Below are positions 16,966-25,103 of a stretch of DNA of 49,495 nt, piece after piece. The DNA comes from Pirellulaceae bacterium (lineage in GTDB: Bacteria > Planctomycetota > Planctomycetia > Pirellulales > Pirellulaceae): NCBI GenBank assembly GCA_023382975.1, contig JAHDXO010000070.1, positions 1 through 49,495 of the forward strand. The letters are read 5' to 3'. The notes below the pieces were generated by a model. That model searched no databases, was not told the origin of the DNA, and saw only the letters and a program-made list of their open reading frames with translations. Position 1 is the first letter of the stretch. Each line of letters opens with the position of its first letter. Position numbers and translations under genes: made by a program.

Positions 16966-19323
16966 ATGCAACAACGTATCTGCGACCATGTTCTGACTTG
17001 CCGCGCGAAGTTGGCGACGGGGATCGCTGTCGTACTGTCCGCGATGGCCATGATCGGGCAACCGTCCGCGGCAGCTCGCGACGACGGACTTCCGAGGGAG
17101 CTGAAGCAAGGCTTGGTGTTGTGGTTGCGCGCCGACCGAGGCGTCGAGGTGTCGGGCGGTCGCGTGGTGAGCTGGCACGATCAATCGGGCGAGGGCCATT
17201 CGGCCTTTGTTCCCGACGGGTTCATCGGGCCGACACTCGACGAGGCGCCGCCCGCGCTGGTGTTTTCAGCCGAAATGTCGAACGAATCGGAACAAACGCC
17301 GCGCGCGGCCGGTTTGGCACTGCGAATTCCCTCGCAGGTGCTGCCGCGCGACGCACGCGAGTTGACCGTGCTGGCCGTGGGGCGTGCCAACCGCCCGTCG
17401 TCGATCGGTCTGTTCTCAATTCGCAACGCAGCTCGGCCGTTGGTCCAACTGGACGTCGACGAGCACGCCAACGCGCGCTTCATCGTGCGCGACGGTCAGT
17501 CCAGAACGCTGTCCGCGACGACTCCCTGCGTATTGGATGCACGCACGATTTTTGGCGGGGTCCTTCGGGCTCCGGCGGCGAATGCCCCGGTCGAAATATC
17601 GGAAACGGGACAGGCACTGGGCGTTCATGCTCCGGACTCAATTCCTTGTTCGGTGCAGGTCTTGTTCGGCGCCGAGCGGGAGAGTGGGACTGCCGGTTTG
17701 CTGGCGTTACCGTGGGTCGATCGGGGCGCGTGGATCGGCGCACTGAGCATTCCCGGCCTGAAGGCGTACTCATGGCAAGGCAGTATTTCGGAAATCCTGG
17801 TTTACGACCGGGCGCTGAATGAGGAGCAGTTGGAGCAGGCGGTTGGCTATCTCACGAAGAAGCATCAGCTTCGACCGCCCGTCCCAACCTTCCTTGCCGA
17901 TTCTTGGAACGTGTTGAACAAGGAGCAGTCGGACGAGCCAGTTGCGGAAGAGTTGCAGGCGGATGTATGCATTGTCGGGGGTGGGAGCGCCGGCGTAGGG
18001 GCGGCCATCGCGGCTGCTCGCGAAGGCGCTCGCGTCGTGCTGGTCGAGCGCCAGAAGCGGCTGGGCGGAACCGGCGTCAACGCCTTCGTTTCCAGTTGGG
18101 AGCCGGGGCCAGGCTGCTCGATTGCCGAGGAGTTGTTCCAACGCATGAAAGCGATCGGTGGGGCCGGCGTCGCTCGGTCTCAGCCAGTGCAGACCAAATC
18201 GCCCATGGGCTTGCTGCTGGTTTCCGACGAGGAAGAGTACGCCAGTTCGCTGGTGCGCGCGCTGCCGGGCGACCCGACGCGGCGGCGAGTGCCGTTCTGC
18301 GTGCCGTACAAGCCCGAGGCGTTCGACGCCATCGCGCGGCAGATGCTGGACGAGACGGGCAACGCGACGGTGTTGGACGGGACGACGTTCTTTCGTGCCG
18401 AACCAAACGTGGCGAAGACGCGAGTGGAATCGGTGTTGGCGGAAGACCGCGATGGCCGCATCGCGCGGATTCGTGCGAAAGTGTTCGTCGACTCGACCGG
18501 CGATGTGTGGCTGGCACGGGCGTTGGGATGCGAGGTGATGTTGGGCATCGATCCGAAATCGCGGTTCGACGAGCCGTCGGCGCCCGAGAAGGGCCTCCTG
18601 CAACTGAACGCCATCACTCGCTGCTATCGGATCGAGCTGAGTGATGCGCCGCGCCGAGAAATTGCCCCCGAAGCCGCCGTCGCGTTTCCCCGAGCCGCGT
18701 TCGTCACCGGCTGGAAGGACGGGACGCGCACGGTCAACATGATGCCGACGCTGCCCGGCAGGGCCTTGATCGACTTGGGGTACGATGAATGCATGAGACG
18801 CTCGGAGCAGATTGTTCGGGCCCATTGGAATTGGCTGCAACAGATCCCTGGATTCGAACGGTACGAACTGGCCGAGATCGCGCCGATGCTGGGGATTCGC
18901 GAAAGCTATCGCGTGGTCGCCCGCTACGTGCTGAACGAACATGATCTGCGCGCCGGATTGCCCGGCCAGCGGCACGAGGACATCATCGCGGTCGCCGACC
19001 ATCCCTGCGACATCCACGGCGCCGGCGGGCACATTGTCGAGGTTCCCACCGCCTACGGAGTGCCCTACCGCTGCCTGATCCCGGTCGGACCGTGGGAAAA
19101 CCTGTTGATCGCCTGCCGCGGGGCCGGGTTTAGCCGCATCGCCGCTTCGAGCGTCCGCCTGCAGCGAACGATGATCCAGTTGGGCCATGCCGCGGGAGTT
19201 GCCGCCGCGATGGCCGCCAAGGAAGATTCGCCGGTGAACCGCATCGACGTACCGCGTCTCGTCGAGCGGCTCGATGCGAAATCGCGGTATCCGATCGATG
19301 AATCATTCGTCAAGCCGCAATGA
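16966..19323 (+). CDS. Secreted LamG-like/FAD-dependent oxidoreductase fusion
   Basis: A 785-residue protein with GGAG 8 bases before the ATG. The N-terminus contains a signal segment (ATGIAVVLSAMAMIGQPSAAA). Residues about 48-305 form a concanavalin/LamG-like jellyroll (LVLWLRADRGV, VVSWHDQSGEGHSA, ISEILVYDRALNEEQLEQAVGYL), usually a carbohydrate-binding module. A FAD_oxidored-type flavoprotein follows: dinucleotide loop VGGGSAGVGAA at 337-347, a second FAD segment FVDSTGDVWLA, and a C-terminal GAGFSRIAASSVRLQRT. This fusion is common in planctomycetes and their relatives. It probably oxidises a polysaccharide-derived substrate outside the cytoplasm. It is transcribed away from the cytochrome/FGE gene, and a shared divergent control region (16782-16965) is possible. 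Confidence 0.9.
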   Translation: MQQRICDHVLTCRAKLATGIAVVLSAMAMIGQPSAAARDDGLPRELKQGLVLWLRADRGVEVSGGRVVSWHDQSGEGHSAFVPDGFIGPTLDEAPPALVFSAEMSNESEQTPRAAGLALRIPSQVLPRDARELTVLAVGRANRPSSIGLFSIRNAARPLVQLDVDEHANARFIVRDGQSRTLSATTPCVLDARTIFGGVLRAPAANAPVEISETGQALGVHAPDSIPCSVQVLFGAERESGTAGLLALPWVDRGAWIGALSIPGLKAYSWQGSISEILVYDRALNEEQLEQAVGYLTKKHQLRPPVPTFLADSWNVLNKEQSDEPVAEELQADVCIVGGGSAGVGAAIAAAREGARVVLVERQKRLGGTGVNAFVSSWEPGPGCSIAEELFQRMKAIGGAGVARSQPVQTKSPMGLLLVSDEEEYASSLVRALPGDPTRRRVPFCVPYKPEAFDAIARQMLDETGNATVLDGTTFFRAEPNVAKTRVESVLAEDRDGRIARIRAKVFVDSTGDVWLARALGCEVMLGIDPKSRFDEPSAPEKGLLQLNAITRCYRIELSDAPRREIAPEAAVAFPRAAFVTGWKDGTRTVNMMPTLPGRALIDLGYDECMRRSEQIVRAHWNWLQQIPGFERYELAEIAPMLGIRESYRVVARYVLNEHDLRAGLPGQRHEDIIAVADHPCDIHGAGGHIVEVPTAYGVPYRCLIPVGPWENLLIACRGAGFSRIAASSVRLQRTMIQLGHAAGVAAAMAAKEDSPVNRIDVPRLVERLDAKSRYPIDESFVKPQ

Positions 19324-19366
19324 CCTGACAGCACACGTGGTCCGGCATCGCCGAGGCCGGAAGAAT

Positions 19367-19385
19367 CGCGTCTCGGAGAGACGCG
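19367..19385. terminator. Perfect 8-bp hairpin between convergent genes
   Basis: CGCGTCTC, loop GGA, GAGACGCG. It sits between the stop of the FAD oxidoreductase (19323) and the stop of the selenoprotein gene (19454), which run towards each other. It has no T-tract, so it could act as a two-way transcript end or be a REP-like element. Confidence 0.55.
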
Positions 19386-19453
19386 TCCACGTGGGCAGCC
19401 GTTCCGCAGCATTGCTCAGCTTTCAAAAACGACAAGCAGTTGGAATGCGCAAT

Positions 19454-21394
19454 CTATCTCCCGACAGAGAACTCGCGGAGGGGTCGGTGCCCCGACGCTT
19501 CCATGAGTTCGTCCCAATTTGCCGGCAGTCGGATCTCCTTGATCGCAGCCCCCATACCGCCGGCCAGCGTCTGGACTTTGTTTCGATTTGGGTCCCCGCA
19601 TACGATGATCTGCAACTTCCCGCGTGTGGCGGCCGGGGTGGTCACAATGTCTTCCCATCCAGGGAATCTTGGATACCACGGCGGCAGTTTTCCCTTCTCG
19701 GCACCGGGCGCCTTCATGGCTCTTGCGAGTTCATCTTCAAACGATCCCAACACCAGGCCGAACGAGCCGTGAACCTTTGAAAAAGTCCATTCATAGGTGA
19801 TTCTTCTCGCATTCCTCGTCAGATCATCGATCAGACTCTTCTTGGTGTACCCTCCGTCCGCAAGCAACTCGGCGACTCCCGGCGTCACCAGAAGATATCG
19901 ACGCGAATCAATCATGCCGCTGGCAAACATCTCGCCCCGAGTAACTCCGTAAGCCATGAGTTGCATGATTTTTTCCGGGTCAGATGTTGCCGGAATGAGA
20001 TTCTGACCCCAGACGGTACTGTTGGCAACGGCAACGGTGCTTGCATCTTTCGAGAAACCTCTCTCAACATGGTACGGACTCCATCCCATCTTATCCAACG
20101 CCTCTTCATCTTCCGCCAATACCCAGGACTGCGTTTTACCGAAAGTGCCCATCTGGGTTTCCTTGATTCGGTATCCCGCGATATTCCTCTCGATCAGACC
20201 CAAAGCACGGCCGATGACTTGGTTCGTCGAGTGCGCGATCAGGCCTTGGCCATGATCGATCTCAAGTTGCCTGGCCAGCGGCCCGTTGACCAGATAGAAA
20301 TGCACAAACGAATGGGTGCTGCCGCCACTCATGGACAATCGGAACGCAGGGTCGCCCATCGCTTTGACCGCTGCGATCAATACAGGCATATGCTCGGGCC
20401 GGCACCCGGCCATGACAGCATTCGCCGCGATGTTCCACGGCGTGGCCCTCAGATTGGCCGCCGGGAGCACAGCGATCTCCTCGTCAGCGGAGGAATCGGT
20501 GTATTTGAGGAACGTCTTTATTCTCTCCACCGTCGGCGGAACGATGGCCAGCCCGTCACTCCAGTTGTTGTCGGTGAAGTGCCGATTGATGGCATCAATC
20601 GAGCCGGTAAAGACGATTTCCCTGGTCGTCTCGACGGTATCTGTCGTGGGAATGGGCTTGGTCAGCGCTTGGATGATTTGAGGGAAAACGACCAATTTGC
20701 TGTTTTGCTGGAGCTGGATGTTGGAGTGAAGATCGAATGGCCCCGGATAGACGGCGACCTGGAATGATGGCAAGCCCTGATCCTTTGCCACAGCGCGCGC
20801 CTGCTCGTCAAATCCCGGAGCGGTGACAACCACACCTGGAATACCCAGTTTTTCAGCTTCGACGACCGCGCGGACCGCGCGGGGAGTGCAGGTCCCTCAT
20901 CCGCCGTTTCCGCTTATCAATGCTTTGCAGCCTTGTTCCTTGAGCACGGCTTGCAGAGTTGCCGCGTCCGTCGAAGTGTCGTCATGACCCGCTGCCCGGA
21001 TCGCAGCGTCGATTTCCGTGTACGGGACGATTTTGATGTCGGGGTACTTGCTTTTCAGCGATTCGGCAATCGCGGGAAAGGTGGTATCGGCTTTGAATGC
21101 ATGATTCCACATCATGCAGACCGTCTTGCCCTCCAGGGTCTCAAGTCGCGGAGCCATCGAGATCATCTTGACAGCAGAATCACCGAGAGGGCTCACCACG
21201 CTGTATACCGGTTCAACCGGGTCGTGGGGAACCGCCACCGTCTTGTTGGACCCTGGCGCCGATACCTCGGCGCCGATAGCTCCGGCTGGACCTGAGACGT
21301 CCCCAAGAGAACCCGCGACAAGGAAAACGACGATTCCACTCGACCAAACGAGCAGGTATCGAAGCGAAGGTGCTTTGACTTTCCCGTGTTTCAT
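19454..21394 (-). CDS. UGSC-type selenoprotein with in-frame TGA (Sec166) and N-terminal export/anchor segment
   Basis: Two open segments in the same frame are joined through a single TGA at 20897-20899. Read through, they give 646 residues. The TGA falls in ISGNGG-U-GTCTPRAV, a U-G-T-C motif like the UGSC/GrdB-type redox centres of glycine-reductase relatives, where selenocysteine pairs with Cys169. Downstream sequence stays well conserved in character (EKLGIPGVVVTAPGF, NWSDGLAIVPPT, NAVMAGCRPEH at 325-334), so the stop is not decay. ATG 21394 is chosen because GGAG lies 6 bases upstream. The N-terminus (MKHGKVKAPSLRY then YLLVWSSGIVVFLVAGSLG) is a signal or membrane anchor. Codon use looks less GC-rich than its neighbours, hinting at transfer. 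The substrate is unknown. Selenocysteine insertion needs selA/selB/selC/selD elsewhere in the genome. Confidence 0.85.
20867..20899 (-). promoter_or_regulatory. Recoded UGA codon and candidate bacterial SECIS hairpin
   Basis: The TGA occupies 20899-20897. On the same strand a stem CGCGCG, loop GUC, CGCGCG begins 16 bases after the TGA (20881 to 20867). The G and U of the loop are at +22 and +23. Bacterial SECIS elements sit just 3' of the UGA with a G/GU in a small apical loop at about this distance (fdhF of Escherichia coli has GGUCU). A weaker alternative pairing, GGACC with GGUCC (+2 to +6 with +21 to +25), also exists. Confidence 0.7.
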
Positions 21395-21640
21395 GGTGCT
21401 CTCCATCATGGTTTCTCGATCATCCTGCATCGCTTTGCGAACGCCTGCTGTCCATGAACCCCATGGACCGCTCCCAGGTTCCGCTAACGATGCAGGAATT
21501 GGTCCGTTGTCGAGCCAGCATTCGATGTCGGACTTGATGAGCGCGACGAGGCCGAAAGCACCAGGATCTCACGCGAGCTCGAGTCTTCGGCGGGGCGGGC
21601 TGGCGACGCGGAAGGAAGAAAAGCTAGCTCGCGGGCGTTG

Positions 21641-22882
21641 CTACAGATCCTGCGGCAGCAGGTGGCCCATCTTGTCTCGCTTCGTCTTGAGATAGGTGGC
21701 GTTGTATTCGTTCGCCGGCGGCACGATCGGAACCTGGTCCATCACTTCCAGGTCAAAGCCCCCGTAGATGAAGGCGTCGGTCTTCTTGGGATTGTTGGTC
21801 AGCAGGCGGACGCGGTGCAGTCCCAGATCTTTCAGGATCTGGATGCCGATGCCGTAGTCGCGCATGTCGGCTTGAAACCCCAGGGCGAGATTGGCTTCCA
21901 CGGTGTCCAAGCCTTGCTCTTGCAGCGCATAGGCCCTGATCTTCTCGGACAGTCCGATCCCGCGGCCCTCCTGCGGCAGGTACACCAGGACGCCGGCGCC
22001 TTCGCAACTGATCATGTCCAGAGCCATGTGCAACTGCTCGCCGCAATCGCAGCGCAACGAGTGGATCAGATCCCCGGTAAAACAGCTCGAGTGGATTCTG
22101 ACCAGCGGCGCGGCCAGCTTTTCGGGTTGCCCCATCACCAGCGCGACCGGCTGTTCCATTTCGTACTTGACTTCGTACACGATCACTCGGAAACGGCCGA
22201 ACCGCGTCGGCAGATCCGCTTCCGCGCCGCGCTCCACCAGTTTCTCGTTCAATCGCCGGTGCGCGATCAGTTGTTCGATCGAGATCAGTTCCAGGTGATG
22301 GCGACTGGCCAGTTCGCTGAGCGTTTCGCGGGAGGCCCGGTTGCCCTGCTCGTCCAGAATCTCGCACAGGACGCCGGCCGGAGTGAGACCGGCCATGCGT
22401 GCCAAGTCGACAGCCGCTTCGGTGTGTCCCGCGCGGCGCAAGACGCCTCCCTCCTTGGCCAACAGAGGATGCACGTGTCCCGGCCGCACGAACTCGCTCG
22501 CCTTCGTGCTCGGATCGACCATCTTTCGGACCGTGGTCGAGCGTTCCTCGGCCGTGATGCCCGTTCGGACGGAAGCGTGGTCGACCGGCGTCATGAAGCT
22601 GGTCTTCAGTGGCGCTGTGTTGGCGCTGACCAGCGGATGCAGGTCCAGGCGGTGGCAGACGTCCGGCAACACGGCCACGCAGAACTCGCCGCGACCGGAA
22701 AGCATGAAATTCACCCGTTCCGTGGTCGCCTTCTCCGCGGCGCAAATGAAATCGCCTTCGTTCTCCCGATCTTCGGCATCGACGACGATTACCACCTCGC
22801 CGCGCGCAATCGCATCGACCGCCGACTGGACCGACGAATAATCGATGGCTCCCTTTGCATTTCCTTCGTTCATGGCACCCAT
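21641..22882 (-). CDS. ribBA: Bifunctional 3,4-dihydroxy-2-butanone-4-phosphate synthase / GTP cyclohydrolase II
   Basis: A 413-residue two-domain protein of normal RibBA length. The start is ATG 22882 (GAGGCGGA just upstream); ATG 22873 is a possible alternative. The N-terminal RibB domain has VVDAEDRENEGDF at 34-45 and RPGHVHPLLAKEGGVLRRAGHTEA at 133-156, the acidic and His active-site segments. The C-terminal RibA domain has the zinc site C267, C278 and C280 in SSCFTGDLIHSLRCDCGEQ, plus YLPQEGRGIGL and LLTNNPKK. It supplies both starting compounds for riboflavin from ribulose 5-phosphate and GTP in the cytoplasm. It stands alone, with no other rib genes nearby. The leader is too short for an FMN riboswitch. 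Confidence 0.97.
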   Translation of the reverse strand: MGAMNEGNAKGAIDYSSVQSAVDAIARGEVVIVVDAEDRENEGDFICAAEKATTERVNFMLSGRGEFCVAVLPDVCHRLDLHPLVSANTAPLKTSFMTPVDHASVRTGITAEERSTTVRKMVDPSTKASEFVRPGHVHPLLAKEGGVLRRAGHTEAAVDLARMAGLTPAGVLCEILDEQGNRASRETLSELASRHHLELISIEQLIAHRRLNEKLVERGAEADLPTRFGRFRVIVYEVKYEMEQPVALVMGQPEKLAAPLVRIHSSCFTGDLIHSLRCDCGEQLHMALDMISCEGAGVLVYLPQEGRGIGLSEKIRAYALQEQGLDTVEANLALGFQADMRDYGIGIQILKDLGLHRVRLLTNNPKKTDAFIYGGFDLEVMDQVPIVPPANEYNATYLKTKRDKMGHLLPQDL

Positions 22883-22913
22883 TCCGCCTCGTGACAAGCG
22901 ACCGATGTCCTGT

Positions 22914-22939
22914 ATTATAGGGCAGCGGCGGAATTCCGC
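22914..22939 (-). promoter_or_regulatory. ribBA: Possible ribBA promoter (-10 TATAAT) with adjacent 12-bp palindrome
   Basis: TATAAT on the minus strand at 22914-22919 lies about 32 bases upstream of the ribBA start. A perfect palindrome GCGGAATTCCGC (22928-22939) lies in the -35/-10 spacer region. No good -35 box is visible, so the palindrome may mark a regulator site or be chance. Confidence 0.35.
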
Positions 22940-23046
22940 TAGGACGTGTTGGTCCCTTGGTTTCCTACGGTCGTGTCCCGCAATTCGGCGGTTCCCTGTT
23001 CCGCGCGGTGTCCCCCGGCCTCCCTTTCCGGAAAGGCGTTTGCCCG

Positions 23047-23883
23047 ATGCTCGAACGCGAAGAATACGTGGAACAGGCTTACTTTTTCCGCGTCCTGGGC
23101 GAACGACTGCTGGAGAATTTTCCGCTTCAGGAGTTGATGGGGCAACTGCGGCACGAAATCCTGGCGACCACCAAGCTGCCGCTGGCGATCGATTATTTGC
23201 TTTCCGAACTGCGTCACAGCGGCGTCATGTCCAGGGCCATGAAACAACTGGCCCACTATTTCACGCCCTATCAGACTTACGTGATCGAAGCGGCCGAAGA
23301 AGACCGAGGTCGATTCGACTCGCGGGTCGCGATCGAGATCCTGCATCACGAGGCGAAGTACTTGGCAGGGACCCCCACGCCGGAGGGCCTCTTCCTGTAC
23401 CAATTCGAAACGCTGGCCCGCAACCGATTGCGCTACGACCGCGGCTTGGATGCGATCGCCCGCGACCCGATGTACAACGACGACTGGCGTCAGTGGATCT
23501 ACACCGTCCGGCGACAGGTCGGAATTGTGGACGTGGCCGACATGATCTTCGTGCGCAGTTGGGAGTACCTGCGTCGGAAAGCACGGCCCGACATGCCGCC
23601 GCCGGAACCCGAAGCCCCGGTCCTATTCGGCGAAAAGGAAGGCAAGATCGCGTGGGCCAATCGCCAGAAAGATCCCATGTATCTGTTCGCGGCATTGCAG
23701 CGCCACCTGAGCTATCCAATCCCTCCGCGTCCGAAGCGGATCGACGAGAGCCGGGAACTGCTTCCCCAGTTGATGCGCCGCATGGAACGGCTCGAAGTCC
23801 GCATCAAACTACTCGAGGAAGAGAACCGCGAAGGGATCGACATCACCAAGTTCTACGCCAATCAGGACAAGCCTGCCCCGTAG
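23047..23883 (+). CDS. Conserved-looking protein of unknown function with C-terminal coiled coil
   Basis: A 278-residue protein. I chose ATG 23047 (MLEREEYVEQAYFF) because GGAAAGGCG lies upstream and the preceding in-frame residues look non-coding. It is mostly alpha-helical and charged, with no signal peptide or membrane segment. The C-terminus (LLPQLMRRMERLEVRIKLLEEE) is a heptad-like coiled coil, suggesting a dimer. The middle contains EDRGRFDSRVAIEILHHEAKYLAG and DWRQWIYTVRRQVGIVDVADMIFVRSWEYLRR. I do not recognise a family. It is divergent from ribBA, about 164 bp apart. It is clearly coding by codon use and length, probably cytoplasmic, and a structural or adaptor role is a guess. Confidence 0.85.
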   Translation: MLEREEYVEQAYFFRVLGERLLENFPLQELMGQLRHEILATTKLPLAIDYLLSELRHSGVMSRAMKQLAHYFTPYQTYVIEAAEEDRGRFDSRVAIEILHHEAKYLAGTPTPEGLFLYQFETLARNRLRYDRGLDAIARDPMYNDDWRQWIYTVRRQVGIVDVADMIFVRSWEYLRRKARPDMPPPEPEAPVLFGEKEGKIAWANRQKDPMYLFAALQRHLSYPIPPRPKRIDESRELLPQLMRRMERLEVRIKLLEEENREGIDITKFYANQDKPAP

Positions 23884-24330
23884 TAGGCCTTCACTTCTCG
23901 ATTCCCAGGTAGCGGGAACTGCGTGACTCCTTTGCTGCCCGACCTCTTGCGACCTTGGCGCCCAGGCTATTCGTCTTGAACCGGCGCTCGTCCGCCGTCG
24001 GTCCCGAATGAACTCAGGAAGTCCAGAAACCTGGGCTGAAACAGGGCCGGAGATTTTTCCGAAAAAATTTTCAGCCAAAGAAAAACACCTCCTAATTGGG
24101 CCATGCACAAGGATTGTGCAAACGCCCTCGTGCGCGGTCTTTGGGCACGTGTGCGCAGAATCTGGCAGTTCGTGGTGGTTTGTTCTAAGTGCAAGCAGTG
24201 AAAGCACATCGATGCTGCTCTTGACGTCAGTCGGCAAAATCCGGTAAACCCACATTCACGACAGAGAGGACGTTTCAGGGCGTCCCGCGACCTTCGGGGA
24301 TCCAAGCCACGTACACGGAAGGAGTGAAGC
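23884..24330. other. 447-bp gene-free stretch with nested inverted repeat
   Basis: No convincing gene is seen; a 79-codon frame at 24008-24247 has no ribosome binding site or plausible protein character. It contains a locally AT-rich patch with a nested inverted repeat: GGCTGAAA (24034-24041) with TTTCAGCC (24069-24076), and inside it ATTTTT (24053-24058) with AAAAAT (24063-24068). This may end the upstream transcript or be an operator for the ribbon-helix-helix gene that follows. Confidence 0.5.
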
Positions 24331-24924
24331 ATGATGGAAGTCGCCGAAAAAACACGATTTGAAGAACGAATTGAAAAAGTGCGCGATGCCGTACAGCAGC
24401 GGCTTGATAGCGAAACGGACTGGGTGGTGTTCTACCGCGAGGTGCTGGGCGTCGGCGGCATGCTCGACGAATTGTTCTCGACGCGGGAGGAACGTATCCG
24501 CTTCGAGCAGACGGAGGAATTCGCCAAGATCCAGCAGGCCGTGGCCAAGCTCCGGGAGAAGAGCAAGCAGGCCAAGGACATCTGCGAGGAGGCCACGCGG
24601 GTGATCACGGTACGGTTGCCGAAGAGTCTGCACGAGGCGCTGCGGAACGAGGCGCACAACCACAAAACAAGCATGAACCAGCTTTGCATTTCCAAGCTGC
24701 TGCAATTCATCGACGGCGATCTCGTGCCATCGGACGTCCAGCCGCCACGGGCCGAACGCAGCGCCCGCAACCGGACAGCGGGCCAAGCGACCGTCGAGGT
24801 TCCGCCCCAGGCGGAAGACCGGACTCCGGAACCACCGGTCGAATTGCCGTCCAGTCCTTTGGCGATCGGCGGGGTTTCGTTTAGCTCGTATGCCGACAGC
24901 ATGACTGGCGGCCGTCCGTTCTGA
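24331..24924 (+). CDS. Ribbon-helix-helix (HicB C-terminus/Arc-like) DNA-binding protein
   Basis: A 197-residue protein with a strong GGAAGGAG 6 bases before ATG 24331. Residues about 10-85 form a charged helical region with coiled-coil character. Residues about 91-120 (TVRLPKSLHEALRNEAHNHKTSMNQLCISKLLQF) match the ribbon-helix-helix fold seen at the end of HicB antitoxins and in Arc/MetJ repressors. This would bind DNA as a dimer. The last 70 residues are Pro-rich and probably disordered. HicA-like toxin genes (about 60 codons) are absent on both sides, so it is more likely a stand-alone regulator than half of a toxin-antitoxin pair. The long upstream gap with an inverted repeat could be its own operator. 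Confidence 0.85.
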   Translation: MMEVAEKTRFEERIEKVRDAVQQRLDSETDWVVFYREVLGVGGMLDELFSTREERIRFEQTEEFAKIQQAVAKLREKSKQAKDICEEATRVITVRLPKSLHEALRNEAHNHKTSMNQLCISKLLQFIDGDLVPSDVQPPRAERSARNRTAGQATVEVPPQAEDRTPEPPVELPSSPLAIGGVSFSSYADSMTGGRPF

Positions 24925-24987
24925 CGTGACATGCCGTCGAAATTGAACGGTCTGTCTTCGCGGGGCGGATCGGCAGTCCCGCCTTCG

Positions 24988-25047
24988 GTACGACGGACGT
25001 CCACGTTCGTCGCACCGCAGAATGATGGACAAGGATGTCCGTCGTAC
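24988..25047. repeat. Large inverted repeat between convergent genes
   Basis: GTACGACGGACGTCC (24988-25002) pairs with GGATGTCCGTCGTAC (25033-25047) at 14 of 15 positions, with a 30-base spacer that itself contains GGAC/GTCC pairing. It lies between the stops of the ribbon-helix-helix gene (24924) and the AMP-ligase gene (25104). It may be a dispersed REP/MITE-like element or a two-way terminator; no second copy was noticed in this window. Confidence 0.6.
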
Positions 25048-25103
25048 AACCGGAAAACCATGTCACGGCAAATCGAACCCTGCATCTCCCAGTCCCGTTG
25101 GCG

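Noticed and set aside
20833..20897. Reading the selenoprotein locus as a pseudogene or two separate genes split by a stop.
   Set aside because: The frame is unbroken apart from the single TGA, which lies in a UGTC motif with a hairpin after it. The second piece would have to begin at an internal GTG at 20833 with no ribosome binding site.
22883..23046. FMN riboswitch upstream of ribBA.
   Set aside because: The minus-strand leader to the TATAAT box is only about 25-30 bases and shows no conserved RFN segments.
24008..24247. A 79-codon gene upstream of the ribbon-helix-helix gene.
   Set aside because: There is no ribosome binding site and the translation has no protein-like composition. It overlaps a nested inverted repeat.
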